From positions 3,658,391 to 3,722,390 of the forward strand of contig NC_092180.1 in NCBI RefSeq assembly GCF_043641665.1: 64,000 nucleotides of DNA. The letters are read 5' to 3'. The notes beneath the pieces are model-generated. The model was not told the DNA's origin and searched no databases. It saw only the letters and a program-made list of their open reading frames with translations. Origin of the DNA: Enoplosus armatus (lineage: Eukaryota > Chordata > Actinopteri > Centrarchiformes > Enoplosidae). A program made the position numbers and the translations under genes. This document shows, piece by piece, positions 26,784-36,380 of the stretch. Positions within the stretch are counted from its first letter, which is position 1; the number at the start of each line of letters is the position of its first letter.

Positions 26784-28391
26784 TCTCCCTCTCTCTCTCC
26801 TGTTATCTCTGGGCTGGTCACGGTGCAGCTTGTTCGTCCCGCCATGTGTTCAGCGCCGGGCTGATATCCCAGGGTGCACTTGTTCTCCGGCTTTTAGGTG
26901 GAGGATCATACTTTACCTGAGACATGTTTCGATCTTATCTCTGCTCACACACACACACATACACGGTGCTCTTTCTCGCCCTGCAGGGAGTGTGTGTGTG
27001 TGTGTGTGTTCTACAATTCTTCTGCAGACCAAATGTGCTCATAGAGACGAGGGAATTCCTCTAATGTGAGAATTATTGCCAGTTCCCTCTTTTTTAAGGG
27101 TCTAGTTGAGGTTCCTCTCTATTTTCTCTCTATTTAACACATAGATTTGGACACGATTCCCATTAATAATAACATTTTATTCAGCGCCTTCATCGCTCAG
27201 ATACACTGAGACATTGCTGACGATCACACGCTGAACGCGTTTGACAAGAAAACAAACAGTTTTTCTTTGCCTTGAGGGATTATAACCAACATTTTCCACC
27301 AGAGAGTTTGGTGTTTAAGCTCAGAAAGAAGCGGCTAACTATGATCTAAGACTGAGCCCCTTAATCGAAGCCCAACATGTGTAGTTGCAATGCATTCTGG
27401 TCCACTTCCTGCATTGATCCAACACTTAAGTGCAAGTTACCTTCACAACCACTCTCCTGTTTTCAATTAAATTTGGTAAAGATACTCGTGGTCTCCAGAG
27501 GATATTTCCTGATGCATTTGACTTCTTAACCTTTGCTGTTGTTCCACTGTCGAGCATTTTAGGTCCTTGGTAGGAGATTACAGTTACAGTTGCGGTGTTT
27601 GAAGGGGCAATCTTCACTCAGGCTCGAGGAAAGAATGCATGGTCTTTACAGGTGTAGTGATGCAAACAGACAGACAGTAGTTCGTGTTTGTTGTGAGGTC
27701 TCAGTTGGTCGGCTGAGAGCCTGTACTGTGTTTGGTAAACAGTCTGACTGCACAGAGTAAATGGAGGTACGACACATGCTTTTTAACCTGTTGTTTGACG
27801 TACAACAGCAGGTTAGAAGGAAAAAGAAAAGGACGGAGAATCTTTAACCCCCGGAGGCTGCCAGCAAAATGACCAGTAGATCATTACTGTATTATTTAAT
27901 TTATCCGAAACTGGACTAGAAAATGTCCAAGAGTAGATGAAACTGATTCAACCTGCTCATGAAACAACACATCATACGTATTCATTTAGCAAATGGGGGT
28001 TATGTATCTGCCAGGTGTAAGACAAGACTGTATTAAAGCCAACATACTGCTTAACCAACAATTATTAAAATGGTTCTATGGCTGAAGTTAATATTAATAA
28101 CAATACTTGTCTGATATCTATATATACTTAATATCACAACATGATGGAAAACTTCATTTAAACAACAGAATTAACATGATATGATCATATCCGTACAACT
28201 GCAATACAGTTCCACTACTAGTCAGTAAATGATATTGAGCCCGATGAGGCTCCAAAATCATTTCTGGGGGACAGGAAACCGTCCGAGGACCTCTGCCTTT
28301 AAACAGCTGATTCAGTGAGGTGTAAACAAATGGTTAAAATGATCCGTTAAGTGAGGGAGCAGTCGGATTGAAAGGCGAGGAACGAAGCATT

Positions 28392-28393
<2 letters not shown>

Positions 28394-28424
<31 letters not shown>
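28394..28424. repeat. (GT)n microsatellite
   Basis: Perfect 31-bp run. Confidence 0.95.
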
Positions 28425-28425
<1 letters not shown>

Positions 28426-28691
28426 TGTTAGGGGGGTATCATAGCCTGTCTAGGGACCCAGATAGAGCAGTTTGGGGGAGCAGAGGGGTTAAGAGCGGTG
28501 TCACGCCCAGAGAGACGCTGCGCCGCCGTCCTAATGATGTCCACCGGCCTAATTGAATATTGACGTTCTGCACACGAGGGCTAAATGGCTTCTGTCTGCT
28601 TCACCTCCGCCGGCGGCCCGGGCTACTGATTTTTAACCTGTTTCCAGCTTTTGATTCCCAGGGGGGGGTGGGGGGGTCGTTAAATGTCCCT

Positions 28692-28705
28692 GTTACCATG
28701 GTTAC
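28692..28705 (-). promoter_or_regulatory. RFX X-box-like motif (candidate)
   Basis: GTTACCATGGTTAC on +, so GTAACCATGGTAAC on -. Exactly the same 14-mer as at 38534-38547. Confidence 0.4.
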
Positions 28706-29422
28706 CGGCTTTTCGTCCTCTTGATGCAGTGTTTCATTTGGTTTTGTGCGTCGTTGTTTGGAGCTGCTGAGTTAAAGAAGGTGGGGTGTTTTTTTTTAGA
28801 GTTTCTCGCAGTAAGTTCTCTTGTTGGCTGCAGGGAGGTTTTGATGAACTGAAACACCTCAGCCAGCACGCGATTGCACCACAAACACGCGACTTCTCGA
28901 AGGCGAAGTTTCTGTGTCGTCGTCTTGTTTATTGCAGATCTCCTGCTCGCTCTTTTATCTTTCTTTCTTCCCTCTGATTGTCACCTCCTTCCTCCCTTTT
29001 CTCTTTTTTTTTTTTTTTTTGTCTTACTTCTATTTCTGTGATGCCGTTCTACTTCCCACTGTGTCTGCCTCCAGACGCTTCTCCTTTGTTGCCACGGCGA
29101 CGCGTTCCAGATGGCGAGTGTCGAGGCAAGACTGGGCTCCGAATGTATTCTGATCACAACACACACGTTTGTCTACGTATATACACTGAGAACAGACTGA
29201 GCAGTGTACATTCTGTTCAACACTCGCATCCTACTCAGATGCTGGTCGACGTGCACTCTGCCCACTATACACACACACACGCTCAGCAGTACAGTATAAT
29301 AAAACCTGTGTCACAGCCACACAGGAAACAATCTCTCCTTTATGTGACCGGGATGTCATTAATCTTGGCGGAGGTTAACAAATGCACTTGCATGGAAGGT
29401 ATATTTCATAGGCAGACAGCCG

Positions 29423-29438
29423 ACAATGGGGCCATTGT
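29423..29438. promoter_or_regulatory. Palindromic SOX-type dimer site (candidate)
   Basis: ACAATGG GG CCATTGT: two perfect inverted SOX cores, the head-to-head layout known for SOXE (SOX8/9/10) dimers. It sits in a microsatellite-free part of the large intron. Binding is inferred from the motif. Confidence 0.45.
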
Positions 29439-29806
29439 GGCGTCGAGCTGCAGCGCCGCGCTCTGCATTCAGTCAGGACCTTTTGGTTGGCTCCGGATCC
29501 ACGGCTCATGTCGGGTTATGTTTCATGTCCCAGATGAATGTGTTTATGCGGGAGAAAACATGTGAAACACGGAGCAAAATCAACGTTCCAGCAGTTTATT
29601 TATTTCTGCTGCAAGAAACCACGATTTATTTTTCTGAATGAGGGGGAAAATAAATGCGTTCGGCCATTTTGCAAAGTTTGGCCTTGTCGCTATTAGTCAA
29701 AACCAGAGCCAGACAAATACCCTGCCAGTGCTTTCTGTGTGCAGCCGGCCGACCAGGCCAGCTCAGCTCTGATTCACTGCTTTCTAAGTTTCTCCACACC
29801 ACCGCG

Positions 29807-29830
29807 CAGCAGCAGCAGCAGCAGCAGCAG
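29807..29830. repeat. (CAG)8 trinucleotide run
   Basis: Eight perfect CAG units in the intron. No open frame of gene quality surrounds it, so it is treated as a noncoding microsatellite. Confidence 0.9.
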
Positions 29831-30783
29831 CTATTTCCACCTGAGTAGTGTTGAGTCTTCCCAGTAATCCATTAGACTTCCATTAGCTCCGATTTGTGTG
29901 ATTAGTTCTAATTAATCAGTTCAGTCTGTGGCCTTCACTCCCCTGCGCGCTCCTCACATTTCATTTTTAACCTCATTTCTCAGCTCTCCACCGAGCGAGA
30001 GAACGACTGAGCGAGCAAATCAAAGAGCGAGCTTCAGGTCTGCCGCCGCCGCCTTTTTTGTCAGAGCGCACAAACACTCGATACTGTTCACGCACCGGAC
30101 CCAAACGGGCTGAGCCGCTGCTCTGACTGTATTATCATGCTCTTTTCTCCCACCAAGCTGAATTAATTGGATTTTTTTTTGTGTGTGAGATACTTTAAGA
30201 GCTTGGTTTTATTTTTAAATGAACCAGGAGGGACTGAGAGCTCATGTTTTACACATTTTGAGTCTGCCCCCCCCCCCCGTCCAACAGTAAATATTGATTA
30301 GAGCCGGAGCGTCCATCCCTCACTGTAACAAAGCCTATTGACGTTTGTGGCGCCCTGATTTCCCCTTGGTCAAATACCATACGCAGCACCATCGCCAAGT
30401 GACCGGAAGCTGCTCTGAACTCGGCGGTCTGTCCCAAAGTAACCTGGAAACAACAGATCCCAAAATCATCTTTTCATCTGTGACTCTTTGCTGCTCCGAG
30501 CTGCAAAACTCAAATTCAAATTAAAAGATTAATTTTTTTTTTCTGGGCTTGTTGCAGTAGGTCAGCTTATATACTGAGGTATTATGTGGTGATAATCTAT
30601 CTTCCTTTGCTCTGTTGTCAGCCTTCTTCTGCCATTACCACTATTGTGATAAATGAAGGCTCAATTTATCAACCAACCTCTACTCGATTTCTTTTTCTCC
30701 CCTCGGTTTCCCCACCCCCACTCCTACATCTAGCCTTTGCATGGTTTGCTTTATTTCTTCATCTGTTTTCACCCCCCCCCGCG

Positions 30784-30818
30784 TCCATCCATCCATCCAT
30801 CCATCCATCCATCCATCC
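30784..30818. repeat. (TCCA)n tetranucleotide run
   Basis: About nine TCCA units. Confidence 0.95.
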
Positions 30819-31151
30819 CTCATTCCCACTCAGCCAGATCGGGGCTTTCTTTGTGTCTGCTGTTGAAGGCTGAGATGCTGCCTGTCACCCCGGAGCTGCA
30901 GTCTCCCATCCAGGCTGCCGGAGGTGGCCCGGCTGCTGTCAATCAATCTGCAGCCTGTGTAGCAGAGATGGTGGGGGTTGACGTATGATGTGGCTCCCTA
31001 CTGCTTAGAAATGCACTTTTTCTTTTGTAGAAGGCCTGCACAGTTAATCGTTTAGATTTGGCTTCTAAAATTAATTAAACTTGATCGCCTTGTGCTTCAA
31101 ACCAAGGTGTTTGTTTTCAACTATGCAGTGGTTAACAATCTCATGCATTAT

Positions 31152-31187
31152 CACTACATTACTGTGGGTGACCACAGTAATGTAGTG
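31152..31187. repeat. Perfect 16-bp-arm inverted repeat (cruciform or hairpin)
   Basis: CACTACATTACTGTGG, a GTGA loop, then the exact reverse complement CCACAGTAATGTAGTG. It lies in the large intron about 820 bp before the exon at 32009. The following bases (31181-31200) offer a competing partial pairing partner. Confidence 0.9.
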
Positions 31188-32008
31188 TACAGTACTACAC
31201 CGCCGTTGCATATCCTCTGGAAGGATTCCTTTATTTTATTCTTACTGTGGTGGCATTGTCATTATTTCACGTTCCATGTCTGATGAACTCAAACAAGACA
31301 AAAACAAACTTGTTTTAAGTTCAAGATTTGTAGAAATACAGTATTTGTATAACATGCTTTTTCACTGCGACCTATTATTAGTTACGTATTAAGCACTTCC
31401 AATACACCAGGCCATTCACAACCTTAACAGCGGTCCTCCAATGTGGCCTCTGAATGTGGTCTGAGCGACTGATCTCAATGCGTCCTCAATGTGTCTTGGG
31501 TGCACGTCAATGCCAGGTGTGAACAACTTCCTGCAGCTGCTTCACAATAAAAGCCATAACCAGCTCCATTCCTTTGAAGCCTTTTAATAGCGACACAGCA
31601 GCAAGTTTTAAGTCAGCTTTGTTAACATTGTATGAAGCTGCTGTCTGACGTCTTTACGATGCCGAAATTGAAGCTATTTCAATGAATTTTTCCTAACTCG
31701 GCTTACGCCAGGGACACAAACACTCCTTAGTTCCTGAACATGCATCAGCATCTGTCGCATGGAGGCCCTTTGGTTTTGTTTGCTTGGATGAAGCTGTAAA
31801 AACTTTTAAGTGAATTTAGTGAATAAGGACACAGGAGCAAGATAATAAGCGTTAAAACAAGACTTTCTTGCCGCTGCATTTAAGAAATGACATGCTGAAG
31901 AATAGGTGCATAAATCCAGTGATGTATTTCGTCGTTTTATGCCGTAATCATGGTGGAGTTAGTCCCAGGAGCAATGTTAATGTGCTCTCTCTCCCTCTGT
32001 CTCTGCAG

Positions 32009-32124
32009 GACTCCGTGGTTTAACGGCTGGGGGTTCAACCTGCCTCGGGGTCAGTCTCTGCTGGATAAATGGAACCTCGTCCCTGAAGGCATCGACATCC
32101 TGATGACCCACGGACCTCCGCTCG
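32009..32124 (+). CDS. mpped2: mpped2 coding exon (THGPPLG motif)
   Basis: The acceptor CTGCAG ends at 32008 after a long CT-rich tract, and the donor GTGAGT starts at 32125. The exon is 116 nt. It starts with the final G of the Trp codon begun at 4931 and ends with the first base of a Gly codon. It encodes TPWFNGWGFNLPRGQ and continues to ILMTHGPPLG. The His of THG (32109-32111) is a metal-ligand position in this phosphoesterase fold. The sequence is close to vertebrate MPPED2; MPPED1 has QPWFYGW at the start. The upstream intron is 27 kb and the downstream one under 1 kb. No oddities are seen in the reading frame. Confidence 0.96.
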
Positions 32125-32227
32125 GTGAGTCCAATTAACCAATCACAGCCTCCTCATCACCATATCTAATGAGGTTGTGACTCATTATTCAAAATGTGTA
32201 CGAAGTCACCGGAGGCGTCGCAGCAGG

Positions 32228-32271
<44 letters not shown>

Positions 32272-33094
32272 GTGTGTGTTTGTACACTATAGTCAACACG
32301 GTTTTAAATCCAACAATATCTGGAGCGAACACCCTGAACTATGATTCAATATTTGTGTTTGACTTGATGAAAAAGAAAATACATATTGTTTTTTTTATTT
32401 TTTTTCTCTGCAGACTGATTCAGTTTTCCTTCTAGTTGTTTGGGTCCCAGTTGTTTTTTCCCTGCTTGTTTTTTCTTCTTTTTTTTTTGCGCCTCTCCAT
32501 CTGGCTGTATTGAGTGATTTCCTTCCCTCTCGCCTACGGAGAGTTGCTGCTGCTGCTGCTGCGACAGCCGCTGTGGCCGTTTGATTGCATTGAAACTCGA
32601 TTTTGCACCAGTGTGACAGACGCTGCAAACGATTGGAGAGAGACCATGGGAGAGGAGGAAGAGCAGGGCTGGGGGGGGGGGGGGGTTGAAGCCAGAAATG
32701 GAAGAAAAAATCAGGTTTTGCACAACTGTGGAATAAATATCAAGAACAGGTTTCATCTGCCAGAATGTGTTTAGATTACTGTTTAGAGGCAGGGTTGAGG
32801 TTTTCACTTATTTACAGGGTTCAGTATCAAGAGCTGGTTCTGAACTAGAAAAGCTGCAAATACATAAGAACAAGGAACTTTCAATGAATTTTCCTCAGTA
32901 CTGTTTCCCTGATTGTCCTCGATAGAAATATAACAAATTTTTGATAAATGTTCAATGAAATTAAACCACCCGTACACGGGGAGAAGGGAGCGCTAATGCA
33001 CCTTAAACACCGTTAAACAGAAGGAATAGAGGTACAGTAATAGAACAGAAAACTTGATAAAACTGATAAACAACTGCTGTGTCTGTTTGCGCAG
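32125..33094 (+). other. mpped2: mpped2 intron (970 bp)
   Basis: Runs from donor GTGAGT to acceptor GCGCAG. It contains (GT)n at 32230-32267, a T-rich stretch at 32388-32488, a CTG-rich patch near 32545-32560 and a 15-G run (32671-32685). Nothing coding is seen. Confidence 0.85.
32230..32267. repeat. (GT)n microsatellite in a short mpped2 intron
   Basis: Perfect 38-bp run about 105 bp after the donor of the 32009 exon. Confidence 0.95.
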
Positions 33095-33208
33095 GTTTTC
33101 GAGACTGGGTTCCTAAGGAGCTGCAGCGGGTCGGCTGCGTGGAGCTGCTCAACACGGTCCAGAAGAGGGTGCGACCCAAACTTCATGCCTTCGGAGGCAT
33201 ACACGAAG
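33095..33208 (+). CDS. mpped2: mpped2 coding exon (FGGIHEG, His-to-Gly active-site variant)
   Basis: The acceptor GCGCAG ends at 33094. The exon is 114 nt, phase 1 at both ends, and encodes FRDWVPKELQRVGCVELLNT through KLHAFGGIHE. Class III phosphoesterases usually read G-H-x-H here, and MPPED1 keeps the first His. In this exon that residue is Gly (GGC, 33196-33198), as in mammalian MPPED2, where the substitution is known to reduce catalysis and is regarded as a defining feature. The second His (33202-33204) is intact. The donor is GTACTA, weaker than the consensus GTRAGT, although the exon end GAAG is normal. Because the Gly is the known family state, it is not damage to this copy. Confidence 0.95.
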
Positions 33209-33639
33209 GTACTAAGAATAAAACCCGGGGTCAGAGGTCAGGAGGGTCTGAGCTCGTACAGAGGATAACTTGAGTAGAGCTGTCGGACATGATGGACACC
33301 GTGTTGTCAGACTTATTAAATATTTCTTTCCCCCTAATATAGTTACCATACATTCAAATTATATAATTATTGTCTACATCTTCAGACCCTTTATGACCCG
33401 ACTCTGTGATATCATTAAAGTCATTACATTGGAACAATATCTTGTAAATCAATATCTTATCGCTGTCAAAGATAACGACACTGTTTCATGGCCAAAACCC
33501 AAATTGTGTGCAAGTATTTCACCCCTGAATATAAATGTAACTGTATTAAACTCAAGCCAGTAAAGTCGAGATAAAACAACGTTTGGTTCGGTGATTGTAT
33601 GCTTCCTGTTGCTGACACCTGAACCCCCCCCCCCCCCAG
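33209..33639 (+). other. mpped2: mpped2 intron (431 bp)
   Basis: The donor GTACTA is weak. The acceptor is preceded directly by a C14 run. Nothing else is identified. Confidence 0.85.
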
Positions 33640-33758
33640 GCTACGGGATCATGACAGACGGCTACACGACGTTCATCAACGCGTCAACATGCACCGTCAG
33701 CTTCCAGCCCACCAACCCCCCCATCGTGTTCGACCTGCCAAACCCCTCCAGCTCCTGA
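33640..33758 (+). CDS. mpped2: mpped2 terminal coding exon and stop
   Basis: The acceptor AG at 33638-33639 follows an uninterrupted run of 14 C (33624-33637), an unusual all-cytosine pyrimidine tract. The first two bases complete the Gly codon begun at 33208. The exon encodes YGIMTDGYTTFINASTCTV, then SFQPTNPPIVFDLPNPSSS, and ends at TGA 33756-33758. This C-terminus matches MPPED2 closely except for the last few residues, which vary between species. The run TNPPI-(V/I)-FDLP is a family signature. The stop is followed by G-rich 3'UTR. Confidence 0.95.
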
Positions 33759-33828
33759 GGCCAGAGGACGGGGGAGGGGCGCGGGCAGGATAAACTACTT
33801 TTTTTCTATAAATATGTCAAGTTGAAAA

Positions 33829-33834
33829 AATAAA
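33829..33834 (+). promoter_or_regulatory. mpped2: Possible proximal poly(A) signal
   Basis: AATAAA within an A-rich stretch about 70 bases after the stop codon. Its use would give a very short 3'UTR lacking the G-quadruplex and the inserted element. The A-rich context lowers confidence. Confidence 0.3.
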
Positions 33835-33910
33835 AAAAATTCTAAGTGTTTCTTTGCAAACTTTTGGTCTTCTCCAAGCTGTTGTTGAGATTGAGAAGAT
33901 TTGGAGACGT

Positions 33911-33929
33911 GGGGTGGGGTGGGGTGGGG
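33911..33929 (+). promoter_or_regulatory. mpped2: G-quadruplex motif in the 3'UTR (sense strand)
   Basis: Reads GGGGTGGGGTGGGGTGGGG: four G4 tracts with single-T loops, the arrangement known to fold into very stable parallel quadruplexes. It is on the mRNA strand, about 150 bases after the stop codon. Folding in RNA is inferred from the pattern. Confidence 0.7.
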
Positions 33930-33945
33930 AGTTTGTCCGGGAGGG

Positions 33946-34584
33946 TTAAAGGAGAATACCGGTGTTTCATTTTTTTCTAATTGTGCCAACGATGCTGGTG
34001 TCCCGCTCAGATTTGAGTTTTTCTGCTCGCAGTCAGCGTAGTGTCAGATATCAGGGCTTGTTTTCCTCCAGAAGAACAAGAACGTTGTTCAGTCTGAAAG
34101 ACAACTTGTGAGATAATCCATGAAGGAACTTTGTCTTTTGTCCTGATTTCATCGTGCAGAGTTATTGTGCATTTTTATGTCAGTGCTGCTCATTGTTACG
34201 CTCCGCTTCCTGTTAATCATGACGGCCACAGGAGGAAATAAAAACCTCATCCAGGAAATAATCCCGTAAAAAAAAACAATACGTTGCCTTAGTGCAGAAC
34301 GCCAGACGATCATGAAGTTACTTTCAACACAAGTTCATTTTCTTGAGATCACAAATCAATATATTTTTGTTTCTTGTAGGAAAACACTTTGTATTATTCT
34401 GCAATCTTTTTCCTGTGATCACAAAAATTACAATTTCATGATCACAGGAAAATAAAAGGCCTTCCGTACCGTCGTACCGTCACATCTGCGTGTCCAGCGT
34501 CTTCATTTGTAAAGTTTGTATTTAAAAAAACAACATAAGAAAACAAGTGTTGAGCTCTGAGTGACACCGGTATTCTCCTTTTTT
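33946..34584. mobile_element. Non-autonomous DNA transposon (MITE-like) in the mpped2 3'UTR
   Basis: Perfect 18-nt terminal inverted repeats bound the element: AAAGGAGAATACCGGTGT at 33948-33965 and its exact reverse complement at 34564-34581. TTAA precedes the left end (33946-33949). The right flank is TTTT, which could be a mutated TTAA, so a piggyBac-type TTAA insertion is plausible but unproven. No transposase is encoded. Inside is a second inverted repeat, 14-nt arms at 34408-34421 and 34439-34452 around GATCACAGG. Similar 'tctcgagatcac / gatcacaggaa' sequences recur in teleost genomes (memory, not checked). The insert adds two AATAAA hexamers to the UTR. Confidence 0.75.
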
Positions 34585-35549
34585 AGAGGGTTTTGTGGTT
34601 AAACAATCTTGCTCTTGATAAATATTGGTCAGATCTGTAAGATAAATGATGCTTTGTGAATTTGTACAATTTCTTTATGTTTGGTTTGCATTGGCCGGAC
34701 AATGGATGCCATTGTTTTATGTTGTATCATCTGATATTTTGTGTTTAGGTCTTCTTTTGTTGTTGTTTTCTCGTCAGTTCCTCTTTTCTCATTGGCTGAC
34801 AGGGACGCTGCCTTAAACTAGCTTTAATGTTCTCAGCTAGAGCCCCACTCTCTGCGAGCTCAGAGAAAAGTCCTTATTTATTACCCGTCATCCCCGCAAA
34901 ACACCACCTGACTAACGCAGGGACAGAAAGCTATCAAATTACAGCCCGAAAAATTTACTTTTTAACATCCCCTTATGGATTTCTGATCTAATTTGGAAAA
35001 TGTATGTATAAAATATATATAAATATATATATTATATATTCATGTTGTAAAACATCTGTACTAAAAGTTGTGTTTGACGAAAAAAAAAGAAAATCTGGTG
35101 CGTTTTTTTTTTCTGTATGCACCTGTATGATTGACATGTTTCTTTAATGCTCCCATCAGACTTCGTTGATGTGTTTTGTATGGACTCTCCCGGTAGGGTA
35201 GACATTTATTTTGGATGAGAGAGGAAGAATTTGTCACAATCCAACAGGTGCTGGTTGTTCCAGACAACACACCTGCCTAAACATGGTTAAGTTGTCCTTT
35301 AAAGTGTAAATCTGATAGTATTTGTGTTTTATTGCTTTTTTCTTTTTCTAATTTTGCACTTTGTGTAAATGCAATCTTGCTAGCACAAAAAAAAAAAATG
35401 TTGCCAATAGTTGTCTCAACTTTGCCGCTGTAAATGCTCCTTCCATGCTCTGTTCCTCTCTCGCTCTTTCTCTGATTGTATCCCTCTTCATGGAAATGTT
35501 AGTTCTCTCTTTCAGTTCATTGTGATATATTTAGCTGCCTTTATATGCA

Positions 35550-35555
35550 AATAAA
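35550..35555 (+). promoter_or_regulatory. mpped2: Poly(A) signal AATAAA (likely main)
   Basis: Canonical hexamer in the context ATGCAAATAAAATTGC, followed by a GT/T-rich stretch with TTTTTACTT. It is the last good signal before sequence that shows only repeats and intergenic character. Earlier hexamers exist, so alternative polyadenylation is possible. Confidence 0.6.
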
Positions 35556-36342
35556 ATTGCAAGATTTTTACTTATGGAGCTCGGTCTTTAATCTTCTTTA
35601 ATCTTTTAAAATGAATATTTTAATCTGGCCTTTGAGTCTCCGGGTCGTCAGCGCCTCAGACCGAGTTAAAGTTCACACTAACTTGGTTTTCATCACGGAA
35701 AAGTGAAGAGTAGAAGAGAAAACCTCAAAAGACGATACGTTCGTAAGTGCTGTCGTATTTCCTGTACGGTGGCCCTGAGGTGCCTAACACAACACTATTT
35801 CAAAAAACTAATCAACAAATGTATTGATCGAGTGGTTTTCAGAATTGCTCAGTCATAAGTAGTCTTTGCTCAAGACCAACAAGTCCTACACAAGTCATTA
35901 TGTGTCCTTCACCGAATGAAACGCCCCTTTTTTATTTTTTAAACAGAGTAACTAAAGTAAATCTGCACAAATAATGAATGCTTTTTAAAATGTGTCACTC
36001 CGAGTCAAAAGTACTTCATGTTAAAATCAACATCAGTGTTTTTACACATTCACAAAACGTCCAATACAAGTGTTCTCATTCGCTTGTTTAAAAGTGTCTG
36101 TTCTCTGACAAATGCTAATAAAATAATAAACTATTAGTTTGGCTTCGAGGAAACACTAAACTTACATTTCTGTCTTTTTACATTAGCAAAATGTAACATC
36201 TGTGTAAGCACGAAATGGAAATATTAATGTTGTTTGGACCAAGCAGTGGACACAGCTGCAAGCCGGCTTGGCCTACTTATCAGAGCCATTTGAATACTTA
36301 TTTAGTATATAAATGTATACTTACCTGTGCAGCCCAATATCA

Positions 36343-36380
36343 CAGCAGGTGTTTTGCCTCTCCAGGCAGAACACCTGCTG
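36343..36380. repeat. 16-bp-arm inverted repeat with 6-nt loop
   Basis: CAGCAGGTGTTTTGCC, loop TCTCCA, then GGCAGAACACCTGCTG. Fifteen of 16 positions are Watson-Crick, and the other would be a G-U pair in RNA. It lies about 0.8 kb past the inferred mpped2 end. Confidence 0.85.

Larger units (their letters stand above)
33759..35577 (+). other. mpped2: mpped2 3'UTR (end inferred)
   Basis: Noncoding sequence runs from the stop codon to about 20 bases after the AATAAA at 35550-35555. A GT/T-containing stretch follows, as expected downstream of a cleavage site. AATAAA also occurs at 33829-33834, 34237-34242 and 34451-34456, so shorter forms are possible; the last two lie inside a transposon-like insert (33946-34584). 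The UTR also holds a G-quadruplex motif (33911-33929), an AT-rich 'tatata' stretch (35003-35040) and several ATTTA pentamers. The true end needs transcript data. Confidence 0.65.

Noticed and set aside
28978..29565. 195-codon open frame on +
   Set aside because: It starts in a T-rich tract, shows no recognised family, has no splice context and overlaps a likely regulatory block. Chance frame.
29807..29830. (CAG)8 as a polyglutamine-coding segment
   Set aside because: The surrounding frame is short, lacks exon borders and lies inside the mpped2 intron.
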